Notes: a model not told the origin generated them from the letters alone. A stretch of DNA of 64,000 bases from Septoria linicola (GCA_024114885.1 CP099422.1:496001-560000), one strand, 5' to 3'; shown: positions 32,909 through 43,372, numbered from the stretch's first letter. A program made the numbers and translations.

Positions 32909-33531
32909 ATGTCGGACATCAAGTCAATCTACTTCTATCGAGACTGGGCGCCGGAAGGCTTTCTGTGCCAGTTCTACTTGGCGCCCTTTCGCAACATCGA
33001 CGATCCAGAAGATCAACAGCATGACTTCAACTGCTGCGAGCATGGATGATGTACAACAAAGCTTTGATCATCGCGACCCTAGATCCACCTGAAAACAAGA
33101 AGCGCTCGCAGACTGCCACTGGCCCACCTCCGGTCCTCATGGACGAAGCGCGAAGAACCTCGCCAGAGCGAGTGCTTGCTGAACAGCAGCCAAACCAGCA
33201 GAAGTATCTGGTCAGGAGTATCAGTTTCACGAAGTGGGGAGAGAAGAAATGGGACGCCACGAAATTTGACGTTGTTGTCAAAGGAAATTACTACAAGTTC
33301 TCGCAAAACCCTGAGCTTAAGACATTGTTGCTAGACACAGGCGATCGCGAATTACTAGAAGCTGCACCAAGAGACCGCATCTGGGGCATCGACTTCGAGG
33401 CTAGTGATGCGAAGAAGCATATACACCGGAAGGACTGGGGTGCGAACCTGCTTGGGAAAGCGCAGATGACTGTGAGGGAGATGCTGAGAGCTGAGGAGGC
33501 AGAAGAGCAAGGTGAGCGGCCGAGTGAATGA
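32909..33531 (+). pseudogene. NADAR-domain (DUF1768/YbiA-like) gene with a 1-nt frameshift
   Basis: NADAR proteins act on ADP-ribose-type substrates (N-glycosidase family, COG3236). The first frame starts MSDIKSIYFYRDWAPEGFLC, then APFRNIDDPEDQQHDFNCCEH; the second continues MMYNKALIIATL. The signature C-E-x-W/Y-M-M-Y-x-K-A is split: after GAGCAT one base is missing before GGATGATGTAC (33044), turning CEHWMMYNKA into CEHG-stop. The second frame carries the family C-terminal half: RDRIWGIDFEASDAKK, HRKDWGANLLGKAQMTVREM. The LDPPENKKRSQTATGPP insert is longer than in bacterial YbiA. Either a sequencing error or a recently broken gene. The acidic tail is low complexity. Confidence 0.7.
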
Positions 33532-33725
33532 AGTGGCTACTTAAAATGTGCTGCTTCGAGGACCAATCTCATTGTCGCTCTACAATTGTTGCCGTGGCCA
33601 GATCGAACGCACTTCCGAATTCCAGCTAGTACCACTCGAGCTATACGACAAAGAACCAACACAGCGCTGAGGCGTCTATAATACAGCAAGACCACACGAA
33701 AGATATCTACACCACCATTCCCACC

Positions 33726-34322
33726 ATGAAGACTGCCTTCGTCGGCCGCGACTTCGAAATTCGCATTGGGGTTGCCACAAATCGACAGGAATCTACCTAC
33801 ATCGGCACCTACCCACGCCTAGAATTCAGCCGCTTCAGTACGCGTACTTCATTCATCAACGCCACGTTCGAAGACACGCTTTGGCTACCACCAGAGACCA
33901 GCATCCACGCTGCGAAGACAGTCTTGAACTGGATGGGTTGGCACATCAACCAAGACGATTCTCCGCCGATCCCTCACCCAGACATGTTCGAAGACGCCCT
34001 CGAATTATGGGCCGCAGCGAAAGCATTTGAGATCAAGCTGATGTATCGCACGGGGTTACGAGTCGCTCTGAAGCAGTACGTTCGAGGTGCTGCGCTTACC
34101 CTGGCGGAATTTCGACTCGTGTGGGAGAAGACTCGAGATAGCGAGATTCAGCAGGCGGCTATCAGCGGGCTGATCTTTCGCCATGGCGATGGACAGAGAT
34201 ATGGTTTCGAGGGTGTACCTGAGAGGAGATTCATTGTGGCGTATGCGGAGACAAGGAATATCAGGATTGGGTGGATGCCTGCGAAGGTGGAATCACGGCG
34301 GCAGACTGGCAATGGAAAGTAA
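33726..34322 (+). CDS. Hypothetical protein, 198 aa
   Basis: Single exon, MKTAFVGRDFEIRIGVATNR start. The central part (PPETSIHAAKTVLNWMGWHI, DALELWAAAKAFEIKLMYRT, LTLAEFRLVWEKTRD) has the look of a BTB-like or alpha-helical fungal domain in which an aromatic-rich strand region precedes helices, but I do not recognise the family. No signal peptide, TM segment or catalytic motif. The basic C-terminus may be an NLS-like tail. It follows the NADAR gene on the same strand with a 194-bp gap. Confidence 0.55.
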   Translation: MKTAFVGRDFEIRIGVATNRQESTYIGTYPRLEFSRFSTRTSFINATFEDTLWLPPETSIHAAKTVLNWMGWHINQDDSPPIPHPDMFEDALELWAAAKAFEIKLMYRTGLRVALKQYVRGAALTLAEFRLVWEKTRDSEIQQAAISGLIFRHGDGQRYGFEGVPERRFIVAYAETRNIRIGWMPAKVESRRQTGNGK

Positions 34323-35130
34323 ATGAAGGGAAGCAGTGCTACTCGAGGTTGCGACTGGTGGGCATCGCTCTTCCAGAGCAAAGTAAAGTTAGAAGATCGC
34401 GAAACGAGGCACAAGTCACAGTCTCCTAGACATGTCGCCATCGGCTCGACGGGCGCTTCACTTCACGTGCGCTAGGTCGGATCTAAGGAAAACTAGCGTC
34501 AGGCGGCTGCATATGGAAATGCACCCGCTCCTCTTGACCATGGACTAAGTACAGTTCCATTCTCACACAATGGTTCTCAATGCACGAGTCGGTGCAAGCG
34601 CCAGGCCGTGTTCCAGCTGACTTCCATCTCCCGGTCGTATCGCCGCGCTACAAACATCCCGTCTCTCGAACAGCTCCGAACGCCACCAATGATAGCCATC
34701 ATAGGTACAGCGCTCTTCTTCTCAAGCGAAGTCCTCGCAGCCGATGGCTGTGGATGCGGGACGGTCAAGCCACCATCGTTGGACACTGTACGTTGACCGT
34801 GAAAGGGCTTTGGCAATTGTGCAATAGAAGAGAGCCAGCGACTGATTATGAACGTGAGTATTGTGTGTCCGACCTGTCTTGAACTTTACTCCTGATCCGG
34901 AGTGTGAGTAGATATGATGGGGAGTGCATGGCGGATAGGCCACGGTCTTTGGAATAGGAGAGTCTCGTTTGTGGGAGGATCCACTACTGCTGGGAAGTGA
35001 TTCGAGACCTTGGAGGTCTGGATATCTCGTCTGTAGTTCACGCTCAGCGGGCTTTGAACATCGCTGTCTGCAGTCCTCATCTCACATCTTCCGTCTCTAC
35101 GGTCGATCATCGGCATACTATCATCCCAGT
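34323..35130. other. Intergenic with a possible tiny secreted peptide
   Basis: Mostly without genes. At 34689-34845 a plus-strand ATG starts MIAIIGTALFFSSEVLAADG, then CGCGTVKPPSLDT, with a 40-nt intron-like gap (GTACGT...CAATAG, 34788-34827) and stop. The signal-plus-C-x-C pattern resembles the next gene (GCPCG), but the length (~38 aa) makes it uncertain. Confidence 0.25.
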
Positions 35131-35280
35131 CCTTGCATTCCGGTCGGTCCGGGTGGTCCAGCATGGTATATACAGCATCTTATTATCGGTCCTTTGTGGC
35201 TGCCCTTGCATTCCGGTCGGTCCGGGTGGTCCAGCATGGTATATATAGCATCTTATCAGATCCTTTGTGGCTGCCCTTGC
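35131..35280 (+). repeat. 73-bp tandem duplication in a promoter
   Basis: The unit begins CCTTGCATTCCGGTCGGTCC and contains GGGTGGTCCAGCATGGTATA and TCCTTTGTGGCTGCC. The two units (from 35131 and 35204) differ at a few bases, and a third is just begun at about 35275. It ends about 70 bp before the ATG of the small secreted protein at 35350. Confidence 0.8.
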
Positions 35281-35349
35281 ATTCAACGACATCCTACCAG
35301 CATATAAACTCCAAAGCACGAAAAAGGAACGATCAGACAATCAAGCACC

Positions 35350-35589
35350 ATGCAGCCAACATCTTGGTCCTCTCTGCTCGCCGTTTTGGCCACAGCGCTC
35401 TTCCTCTTCGCAGGTCAGACGGAGGCACTCCTAGGCTGTCCTTGCGGCATGGCTCCTGGAGAGTTCGGAGTAAGTCGACAACTTCGACTCGGAAGTAGTG
35501 CGAAAGCAGGCGGAACTGACCATGAGTGATAGTGCACTCCACTACTGCCTGGCGGAGTTCTCCGCGAGAACTGCCCTCCGCAAGCTTGA
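35350..35589 (+). CDS. Small secreted cysteine-containing protein, 58 aa
   Basis: Exons 35350-35469 and 35533-35589, with a 63-nt GTAAGT...CTGAC...GATAG intron, phase 0. The signal peptide (MQPTSWSSLLAVLATALFLF, then AGQTEA) is followed by a 31-32-residue mature peptide LLGCPCGMAPGEFGCTPLL, then PGGVLRENCPPQA. Four cysteines (C-P-C, C, C) allow two disulfides. Too short for most annotation pipelines. A candidate effector or antimicrobial peptide; no family recognised. Confidence 0.6.
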
Positions 35590-35988
35590 TGAAAGGATAC
35601 GAGCCAGTGTATGGGGGTGATTTGCGTAGCGTGTGATCACGAGGCAGCTGAGGGCGGACGAGGGAGCAGTGGAGTGTGTGGATCAGCGTACGTACGTGTC
35701 GTATGAAGTCGATGTGCGGTCTCTGGTAGCATTGCGAAGGCTTGGTGCACTTGAACAGTCCATCCTTCTTCTGGCATGGAGGAGAGGATGAATCGACATG
35801 AGAGAGTAGCGCTTCATACATGGCAAAGTGAGAGTGATTGTAGCATTTCCAACGTCCGCGGCTCGATGCGCTCCATACATTGCAGATTCAGTGAGAGGCT
35901 AGAAGTATGTGTAGACCTGCTGCATGCATGACGGCAGTAGTTCTATCGTTCGCCTGAGAGCTTCGTTGATCATGAGACCTCAGCATCT

Positions 35989-36019
<31 letters not shown>

Positions 36020-36175
36020 TGCTCTCTGATGTGCTTGCTGCCTGCCATCAAATCTGCCAGCTTGGTTTTGTTTACAGGTAGATCTAACTGAGGCACGAGA
36101 TGGACTGACTGACTTCTCGTTACGAAGGCCTTCCACACCTGTGCACATGACAACGACAACGAACCGTAGGCCAAC
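35590..36175 (+). other. Intergenic with a TGAGCAC microsatellite
   Basis: No gene seen. Four perfect copies of TGAGCAC lie at 35991-36018, about 160 bp before the Apc15 start. Confidence 0.6.
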
Positions 36176-37180
36176 ATGCTTTCTCTACCGCTGATCCATC
36201 CTCAAGAGGACCACTCATCCTTCCTGCGCACAACATACCGCCCTCGCGCCGAATCACCTCGGCCGCAAACCGGCCAGAACCCACAACAGACACATCGCGA
36301 ACGGCAGCGACGCGATGACGAACGGAAGTTGCACCACGCGCGAAGTCCTCTGGCGCTTCTCGCAGCAGAGGAGAAGGCGATCGAGACGCGTAAAACCGCG
36401 GTGCGCATGTTTGGCTCGCAATGGATTCGTCCTCCCGGCGTGCCCAAAACACTACAGGCCATGCACGAGGAAATGGCGGAACGACTGGAGCAGGAAGAAC
36501 TCGAGCGGCAGGAACGAGGCATGATGGACATGCAGGCACAGCAGCAACAAGCCGAGGCGGAAGCCGAGGCGGAAGAACACGCCGCTGCAGAAGAAGCCGG
36601 CGAGCTGGAGGAGGAGGACGAGCGCGATCTGGACGACGACATTCCGGATGCTGATGCCTCGGCTGCAGATGTCACATTCAATGAAGACAGCATGATGGAA
36701 GGCAGTCACGTGGTGCTGGACGAGGACTACAACGAGCAATACGCCAACATGGAGGAGGCCGAGCTGACGGGCGCCGCGCAGGACGAGGAGGATCTGGGCA
36801 TCGAGATGGAGCGAGACTTGGATGACTCTGTACCTGAAGCAGGGAGCTACCAGCATACCGATTCGGAGCTGGAAGACAGCGACTCCGAGTCCGAGTTGAG
36901 AGAGTCGTTGATCGGACGACCTGCACCGTCTTCTGCAAGGACGAGAACCCCGGCGACTGCCGAGCGATCAACGGTCGAGCCACCTTTCATGGGCCTGCAA
37001 GACAGAATGAGAGCGCAAGTGACAGCTGCAGACTCGTTGCCGAGGAGTCCTGGAAGTTTGAATCTGTCGAGTTCGATCCTGGACAGCTCGATGATGGCAG
37101 GAAGCAGTCCAGTCATGCAACGATCGAATCACGGAGGGCGACCGCGTGCTGCGCGAGGGAGGAGAGCGAGGTATAGCTGA
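36176..37180 (+). CDS. apc15: Anaphase-promoting complex subunit 15 (Mnd2-like)
   Basis: 334 aa, no intron. Apc15/Mnd2 subunit of the APC/C ubiquitin ligase, involved in checkpoint-complex turnover. Diagnostic pieces: RMFGSQWIRPPGVPKTLQA (the conserved S-W/QWIRPPG-x-x-K-T block) and, after an acidic, coiled-coil-like E/A/Q-rich stretch, ERDLDDDIPDAD, repeated as RDLDDSVPEA about 75 residues on. The C-terminus is Ser/Thr-rich and basic. The rest is low complexity, as usual for this poorly conserved subunit. The Met at 36176 fits (MLSLPLIHPQEDHSSFLRTT). Confidence 0.85.
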   Translation: MLSLPLIHPQEDHSSFLRTTYRPRAESPRPQTGQNPQQTHRERQRRDDERKLHHARSPLALLAAEEKAIETRKTAVRMFGSQWIRPPGVPKTLQAMHEEMAERLEQEELERQERGMMDMQAQQQQAEAEAEAEEHAAAEEAGELEEEDERDLDDDIPDADASAADVTFNEDSMMEGSHVVLDEDYNEQYANMEEAELTGAAQDEEDLGIEMERDLDDSVPEAGSYQHTDSELEDSDSESELRESLIGRPAPSSARTRTPATAERSTVEPPFMGLQDRMRAQVTAADSLPRSPGSLNLSSSILDSSMMAGSSPVMQRSNHGGRPRAARGRRARYS

Positions 37181-37694
37181 AGGACGTAATTACACAGGGC
37201 TGAAGCACTGTGCAAGCAGATAATCATCGTCGTATGTGACACTTCAGCACTAAGTTGCAGTGCGACAGCATATGTACGCCGGCACTATCTCGAGTGGCCA
37301 CATACACACTTGTAGCTCACATCGCAGACTGTGAGCACCGATACTTGGCTATTGTCTGCAATAACTCAAGGCCAAATCTCCAACGGACTGCCACATCGAA
37401 GCGACTGCCAAGCATATGGGGATATGGCTGAAAGCATTCCCTCAGTATAGGTCAAAGTGTGAATAACCATGCACGCCGCCAGATTCTCGTCGATACAATG
37501 TTTGACTGACGGCGGTACTCATCCGAAGCATGGCCGCACTCAACCTGTCTAGGAGTCTGAGTTGCTGACCAGAGTAGTGCAACATACTTTGCTCTGTACC
37601 AAAGCTCAAAGATTGAGGACAAGGTTGAAAATGAGCACCTTGCCGGTCGATATTTTCTTCGCACCCCTGTATACGCGTCACAAGATTACATTCT
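37181..37694. other. Intergenic, nothing seen
   Basis: 514 bp; only antisense short ORFs. Confidence 0.45.
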
Positions 37695-37900
37695 TTGTTA
37701 CATCAAGCACCAGCAGACAGCAAGGCTTATCACATTCAAGAGCGACCCAAGCACCCTGCAAGCAAAGCACGTCAAGCGAAGCACATCAAGCATAGCTTTT
37801 CGCCCACTTCAAACCGAGCACATCAGACAGCTGCACCAGTCAAGAGCCATCAAGCGAAGCGCATTACGCACAGCACATCAAGCAAAGCATACAGCAACAC
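37695..37900 (+). repeat. Degenerate CATCAAGCRAAGC repeats in a 5' region
   Basis: Units such as ACATCAAGC, GTCAAGCGAAGCACATCAAGC, CATCAAGCGAAGCGCATTACGC and CACATCAAGCAAAGC recur at irregular spacing just before the ATG at 37932. The tract is A/C-rich on the plus strand, like a transcribed leader. Confidence 0.55.
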
Positions 37901-37931
37901 AAGAACGCCATCGTACAAGTAGACCTCGAAA

Positions 37932-38582
37932 ATGGCATTCGAGGGCAGATACCCTCCCTTCCCATCAGCTGCCTTCCAACGGTATAATGAGCGTCAGGCT
38001 GCGGACACGCTTTGTCATGACAACTCGGAAGCTGCTCGAAGGCTGCGCAGAATTCCGATGCCCAACTATCCCAAGAGGGACAGATGTCGCCCGCGCCAGT
38101 CTCCACAAGAACTGAGAAGCTATGCACGGGCGGGACACCAGCACGCGCTCCGGTATCACCACTTTGATGCGGCAAAACAAGAACAGCGAGCTGCACCTTG
38201 GCTCAAAGGTCTCAATCTGAGCTTCGGAGGAGCAGATTTCGCCAACAGAATCCATCACGACATGATGTGGAGCGACATGTCGTCGGGCGTTGACTTTGGG
38301 GAGTTCACGAACGATGAGGAGGACGATGACGCTCAGAGTATCGTTCATTATGAACTTGATCGTGATGACGAGGAGGAGCAGGAACAGGGAGAAGATCCGG
38401 AGGAGGATGAGTCTTCTGAAGACGGGGGTAACGACGAAGATGAAAATGAGCATAACAAGAAGCAGCTCATCGAAGATCGGGTGCCTCAAGGAGAAGAAAA
38501 ATCAGTCAACTGCGGAGTACTCTCCCAACTCAAGGCAAAGATGAGCAAGGCTTGCAAGGCGATTATGGCTATGACACAGTAG
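37932..38582 (+). CDS. Hypothetical protein with acidic C-terminal region
   Basis: 216 aa, one exon. The N-terminal 110 residues are basic/aromatic (MAFEGRYPPFPSAAFQRYNE, PMPNYPKRDRC). About residues 130-180 are an almost pure Glu/Asp tract, then a short Lys-rich tail (LSQLKAKMSKACKAIMAMTQ). No domain recognised, no signal peptide. The repeat-rich leader upstream supports transcription. Confidence 0.5.
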   Translation: MAFEGRYPPFPSAAFQRYNERQAADTLCHDNSEAARRLRRIPMPNYPKRDRCRPRQSPQELRSYARAGHQHALRYHHFDAAKQEQRAAPWLKGLNLSFGGADFANRIHHDMMWSDMSSGVDFGEFTNDEEDDDAQSIVHYELDRDDEEEQEQGEDPEEDESSEDGGNDEDENEHNKKQLIEDRVPQGEEKSVNCGVLSQLKAKMSKACKAIMAMTQ

Positions 38583-39301
38583 TGTGATCTGGCCAGAAGT
38601 GGGGTCAGCAAACAGGGAAGGCAGCACGGCCTGGCTGGAGGTGACCTTTCGGGTGTCGAAGCATGTCGAAGAAGGAGTAAGTTTGAGGATGTTCACCTGG
38701 GCTTGGCATGACCCATGCGAGCTGGAGAACAGGTGCAGAAGCAAAGGCTAGGCGTCCATCGCAGTGAGCTGCAATAATATCCCAAGACAGACATGCCATT
38801 TGATACGCTACAAAATGGAACTGTCCTCTTGTCTCTTAGCCACTTCTTGTGGATTATCTCAGACCGTGAGTTGCGAAGGCCTAGAACTGACTGAAGCAGG
38901 TGTCGAGATCAGCAACTGCAAGACTCGGCCACTCAAGCATTGATGTTGCGCGCGATGATGTGGCACCATCCTTTTCCGCACACGCCTGAAAGTCGGAGAC
39001 ATTAGAGGATTGATGTGCGCGCAGGCTCTAAAATATGACCGGGTGAACCGGTTGTCGCTAGATCTGGGGTTTCTGGTGAAGATATATGCTACGCGTACTG
39101 GTGCTTCGATATCGCAGTGCTCGCGCAGTCGCTGAGCTTTACGCACTATCAGCGATTTGAGGCAGAGATAGCAACACATTCGTTTCACAGTAAGTCTCTT
39201 CCTCTCAACGAACCTTGATCTCATCTCACCATACTGACGTATTACAGATACTCTTCCACCAAATCAGTACAAGACCAAACACAACAACGACCGACCTCAA
39301 C
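38583..39301. other. Intergenic, nothing seen
   Basis: 719 bp. A GTAAGT at 39190 and an acceptor ACAG near 39247 could be a 5'-UTR intron of the secreted protein at 39302. Confidence 0.4.
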
Positions 39302-39550
39302 ATGAAGTCCTTCATCCTCCTCCTCACCGCCCTCCTCGGCACCGCCCTCGCCGCACCCGCTGCCCTTCCAGCACCAGTACCATACGACGTCAGCCAATCC
39401 GCCGTCGGCAAATGCGGTAACAAGCAAGGCATGCCATATGGTGGCGATGGATGCTGCAAAGTGCCGTTAACGTATGATTATAATCGTGGGAGAGAGACGG
39501 GGACGAAGTGCGATGATCCTTGGTGGACGCCGGGGAATGTTCCGGCGTAG
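39302..39550 (+). CDS. Small secreted protein, 82 aa, four cysteines
   Basis: One exon. The signal peptide MKSFILLLTALLGTALA is followed by a Pro/Ala-rich segment (APAALPAPVPYDVSQSAVG) and a compact Cys/Gly domain: KCGNKQGMPYGGDGCCKVP, then YDYNRGRETGTKCDDPWWTP. Cysteine pattern C-x12-CC-x18-C (approximate). No family recognised; candidate secreted effector. It sits directly before the decayed NACHT gene. Confidence 0.65.
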   Translation: MKSFILLLTALLGTALAAPAALPAPVPYDVSQSAVGKCGNKQGMPYGGDGCCKVPLTYDYNRGRETGTKCDDPWWTPGNVPA

Positions 39551-39748
39551 ATTGTGATTCAAAGGGATGGGAAGGTGGGAAGTGGATGGAGGCGAGGGAG
39601 GCATGGGTCACATTTGAGCTTGAAGCGGAATCTCTGTCAATTTGCTCTGCGAGGTTGTACGTAGGCGCCAAATGCATCGATCTTGTTCTTCTTCAGCCGC
39701 CTTCCAAGGCAATTCGTGAGGTGCGGTCTGGACGAGTGGAGTGCATGA

Positions 39749-41961
39749 AGTGGCGTCTTCAGTGGCGGCGTCATCAATAATTACACGAACAGCGGCGATG
39801 GGAGAACGTACAACATCAATGGTGGCAATTAGAACTTCGGCGCTTATTCTGAGCAGCATGAAGCGCGGCGGCGAGAAGATCTTCGCAACAAATGCATGCG
39901 AGCGTTACTCTGGACCGACCCCCAGGATGACCTAGCCAGGACTAAGGATCGGACTGGAGACCGGACTTCTGGTACTTGCGAATGGATACTGGAAAACGAA
40001 GACTTTCAAGCGTGGCAAGATGCACCTGCACCTCAAGCATTGATTCTGACTGGTGAGCCTGGGATCGGAAAGACTGTCATGGCCACTTTCTTGATTGACC
40101 GATACAGAGCCGATAGTGGTGGGTCGACATTTGTGTACTTCTTGTGCAGTAGCACCGACACGAGACGGTCAACTGGTATCAGCATACTCCGGGGCATGGT
40201 ATGGTACCTGCTCCGCAAACACCCACAGCTCGACACGCATATTATAGAGTCCTGGCGAAGCAAAGGCAGTAAGCTATTCGAAGATCTGGAAGCTTTATGG
40301 CCTGTGTTCGAAGCTATTGTTACGAACTCCACGCGAGGCCACCTACTACTGCTACTGGATGGACTGGACGAATGCGAGAAGATCTCCCGGAATCTCTTGG
40401 TTGCTCGACTCGGTGGCCTCATCCGCCAAAACAGCAGCCTCAAGTTGAAGCTCGTCACTTGTAGTCGGGTAGTCCCTGAGGTAAATCGCTTAGCTACTTT
40501 CTTTCCATGCGGAACACATCGCGTTGTGTCATGGACACTGGCAAAGTGAACCTTGACCTCAAGCGATTTGTCGAACAGAAGGTGGAAGACATTGCAGAAA
40601 CGAATCGCTGGGATCGGCAGCTCAAGGGAGATGTGGAAGAATACATCAATAGTCGAGTCGGCGGCACATTCATCTGGGTGTCGCTGGCGCTAAAAGTAGC
40701 ATCAGAGGAGCTGCCGTATCAAGTATTACCAAAACTAAAGGAGTTGCCTCAAGGCCCGAAAGAACTATACGTCCGTAAGTTCAATGAGCTCAGCGACAAG
40801 ACAATGGCCATCCGCGTGCTCAGTCTTGTCATCGCGGCCGGCGAAGATCCGATGAGTCTGGACGAGCTGGCCATGGCATTGCTCTTCCATCCACAAGCGC
40901 TACCGCGGTCAAACTTGCCATCTGATCAGGAGATACGTGACGCCCGAAACTGGCCGCAATCATTTGCTATCTTGCTTCGAATCTCTCGCGATCCACATGA
41001 CGCTAAGGTCAATCTGATTCACCTGACGGTACAGGAATTCATGGAGGATTCAGAGCTTGACCCAAGCTTGTCACACTTTCGTATCGATAGAGCCAAAGCG
41101 GAGTCTTGGATGACTGTCTCCCTATCTTCGCAACCTAGGTACCGCAGAGCTGGCTCATATCGCCCATGACGTTCTCGTTATGAAGCGAATAGTAACATCC
41201 AGAGTCGGTGGAGCTGGCAATGTTGTTCCACGCGGGCGCCCGAAACGAGCCAGGTTTACGTCACTCTGGAAGGCAACAAGGGCCATTGACCCACTGCCTC
41301 ATCCAAAAGACACTTCGACCCAGGATATGCTTGATGAGTTCCGTCCGCGTGACGACTGGGGGAAGGTCGTCGGCCAAGAGTTACTACTCTTTGCTCGTGC
41401 TTGTCGATGGTGCATGGAGCATAATTTGGACCAGGTTCCCAGGTTTTGGAAGTTTTGCAATGGCATTATTTCCTCCGAGGATAGGGCTGCATGGTTGGAT
41501 CAGATATACCACTTAGCTGTCCAAGAGGAGTTCTTTGATGATTTTCCGTGTTCTTCACGGCATTCAGGTCCTCATCGACGTACAGTCCGAAAATCAAAAG
41601 CGAAGATCGAATTGGGGCAAGGGCAGATTTCAACCAGGCTTTCTAGGATCACTAGTCAGCGCAGCAAAAACTTGAGAGGCATCAGATACTCAGAGACTTG
41701 CGTCAGCCGGTAAACCTGGTCAGAGAACCACAGCCTAGATGGTTGCTGGCCTGTGCTATCTGCGAATTGGTCGCGGAGTATGGTCTTCCGAAAGAGGACC
41801 TCGATGCATTTAACGGCTGCCGAACTGTACAATTGGGCTCCAAGAATCTGCGGGGAAACGTCAGCTACAATATGCGAGAGACCGCCAACACACTCTCTGC
41901 ATCAGTGCCAGCACAACTGATGGTAAGCGAAGGGCAAGCAATGAAGGGCTGTGTGTTGTGA
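39749..41961 (+). pseudogene. Decayed NACHT-type NLR with N-terminal amyloid-like motif
   Basis: The first frame (open from 39749) reads NNYTNSGDGRTYNINGGN, TAG stop, NFGAYSEQHEARRREDLRNK, then the STAND N-terminal block MRALLWTDPQDDLARTKDR. The motif has the sigma-like form N-x-G-D-G...Y-N-I-N-G-G-N-[Q]-N-F-G; the TAG at 39830-39832 sits exactly where Gln is expected, so CAG to TAG. NACHT motifs follow: Walker A LTGEPGIGKTVMATFL, Walker B LLLLLDGLDECE. The frame shifts at about 40521-40540 (HRV to DTGKVNLDLKRFVEQKVEDI), and again near 41125 (ESWMTVS to RNLGTAELAHIAHDVLV). Downstream pieces at 41180-41713 and 41698-41961 (DWGKVVGQELLLFARACRWC, LLACAICELVAEYGL) are residual C-terminal, no clear ankyrin/WD repeats. 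No start codon was found before the motif. Confidence 0.7.
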
Positions 41962-42186
41962 TGCTATTGCTTGCCAGCACACTGCCTGCGCCTCGATGTT
42001 CAGCATTGCCTTTTCGCATACGTGCTCTCTGATCATTCCCATTGCTTTGTGCAATGAACGCGGCACAAGTGTGTGCATCTACGGTGATCGTCACTGATTC
42101 AGTACAGAGCACTCGTGCCAGGATGGCATGTCACGTCTGCTGTCAAGCTTCCTAGCTCGCTCACCACAAGGTGGGCAAAGTTGGCC

Positions 42187-43372
42187 TCACATGATATTCC
42201 GCGCCTTATGCACCTTCCTAGCCTCGCTCTCCTTCGCACTTTTCAACAGCCTCCTCGTCTCATCCCTCGTCATCTCCACCCTCTCCTCAAATTTCCCCTC
42301 CCTATTCCACTCCTCTCCCCCTCCCAGATACCTATACACAACCCGACTATCCAAATCCCTACACCTCTCATCCTGACTCGCACCCTCATAAACCTTGAGT
42401 CCCACATCCCCGAGCGCAAGTTTCGCACCAACTCTCTCCGCCGCTTCGACCGCAAGACCAAAATCCTTCTTCATAAGCTGCACGCGAAATCCACCTGCAT
42501 AATTCGCTTTGCCGTTCTTGCCTGTCGCGGGAGCGTCGGGGCATAGACCAGGGACAGGATTCCAATCGTCGCAGATTGCGCTTTGTGCTGTACTCGTGTG
42601 CCAGATATTCGCCAATACTCTTGGATCCATGCCGCTTTTGATGCCAATGTTCATTGCTTCACTTACGGCGATGGCGATGAGGCCGGAGCAGTAGTTGTTT
42701 GTGAGTTTGGCAGTGAGACCGAGAGAGGGGCCGCCGCAGGGGAAGATTGCACTTGGATTGCCCATGAGGGAGAGGAGGGATTGGAGGAGAGGGAGGTTGG
42801 GGTCAGAGGTCGAGCAGCCGAGCATGAACGTGAGAGTGGCAGCTTGGGCGCCTTTGACGCCGCCGGAGACGGGGGAGTCGTAGAATGTTGCTGTGGGGTG
42901 GGAGGAGGATGCGGAGGAGCGGACGAGGAGGGAGGTGGCTGTGTCGATTGTGGAGCAGTCGATAAGGACTTTGGGTGTGGTGGAGGAAGAGAGGGTGGAG
43001 GATTGGAGGACGCCGGATGTCTCGTCGAGGTAGACTGACTTGACGTGCGAGCCTTCAGGGACCATAGAAAGGATTACGTCCTATCATGAGCGAGAAGTCG
43101 TCAGTGAAACATGCTGCAGGCTCTCGATACAAGTCTGAGAGAAGTCATAGGTCGTAGCGCGTGCATACGGACTTATCTGCAACTTCCTTTGAGCTGGAAC
43201 ATGCGTGCACTCTTGCCCCTCCTTCTGCCACAAACTTGTCCACATTATCCTGTACCACATCATACACATAGAATTGTGTAGCCCTGTCCATCTTCTTCGC
43301 CAAATTGAGGGCCATCGGATAGCCCATCAGGCCGAGGCCAATCCAGCCGATGTTCTTTGGTAGATCTGCCAT
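42187..43372 (-). CDS. 3-hydroxyisobutyrate dehydrogenase
   Basis: Exons 43372-43169 and 43080-42187, with an 88-nt intron (GTATGC...GATAG); about 365 aa. Mitochondrial valine catabolism: oxidises 3-hydroxyisobutyrate to methylmalonate semialdehyde with NAD. Seen: dinucleotide-binding GWIGLGLMGYPMALNL at the N-terminus, ADKS-DVILSMVPEGSHV across the splice, substrate-binding FYDSPVSGGVKGAQAATLTF, and the catalytic-Lys helix LTAKLTNNYCSGLIAIAVSE. The conserved D-F block is QLMKKDFGLAVEAAERVGA. An insertion near SGVLQSSTLSSSTTPK and the extra C-terminal tail are fungal-type. No obvious mitochondrial presequence is present; a cytosolic or peroxisomal copy is possible, and a related beta-hydroxyacid dehydrogenase cannot be excluded. 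Confidence 0.88.

Noticed and set aside
42583..43038. Gly/Glu-rich plus frame
   Set aside because: Antisense of the dehydrogenase.
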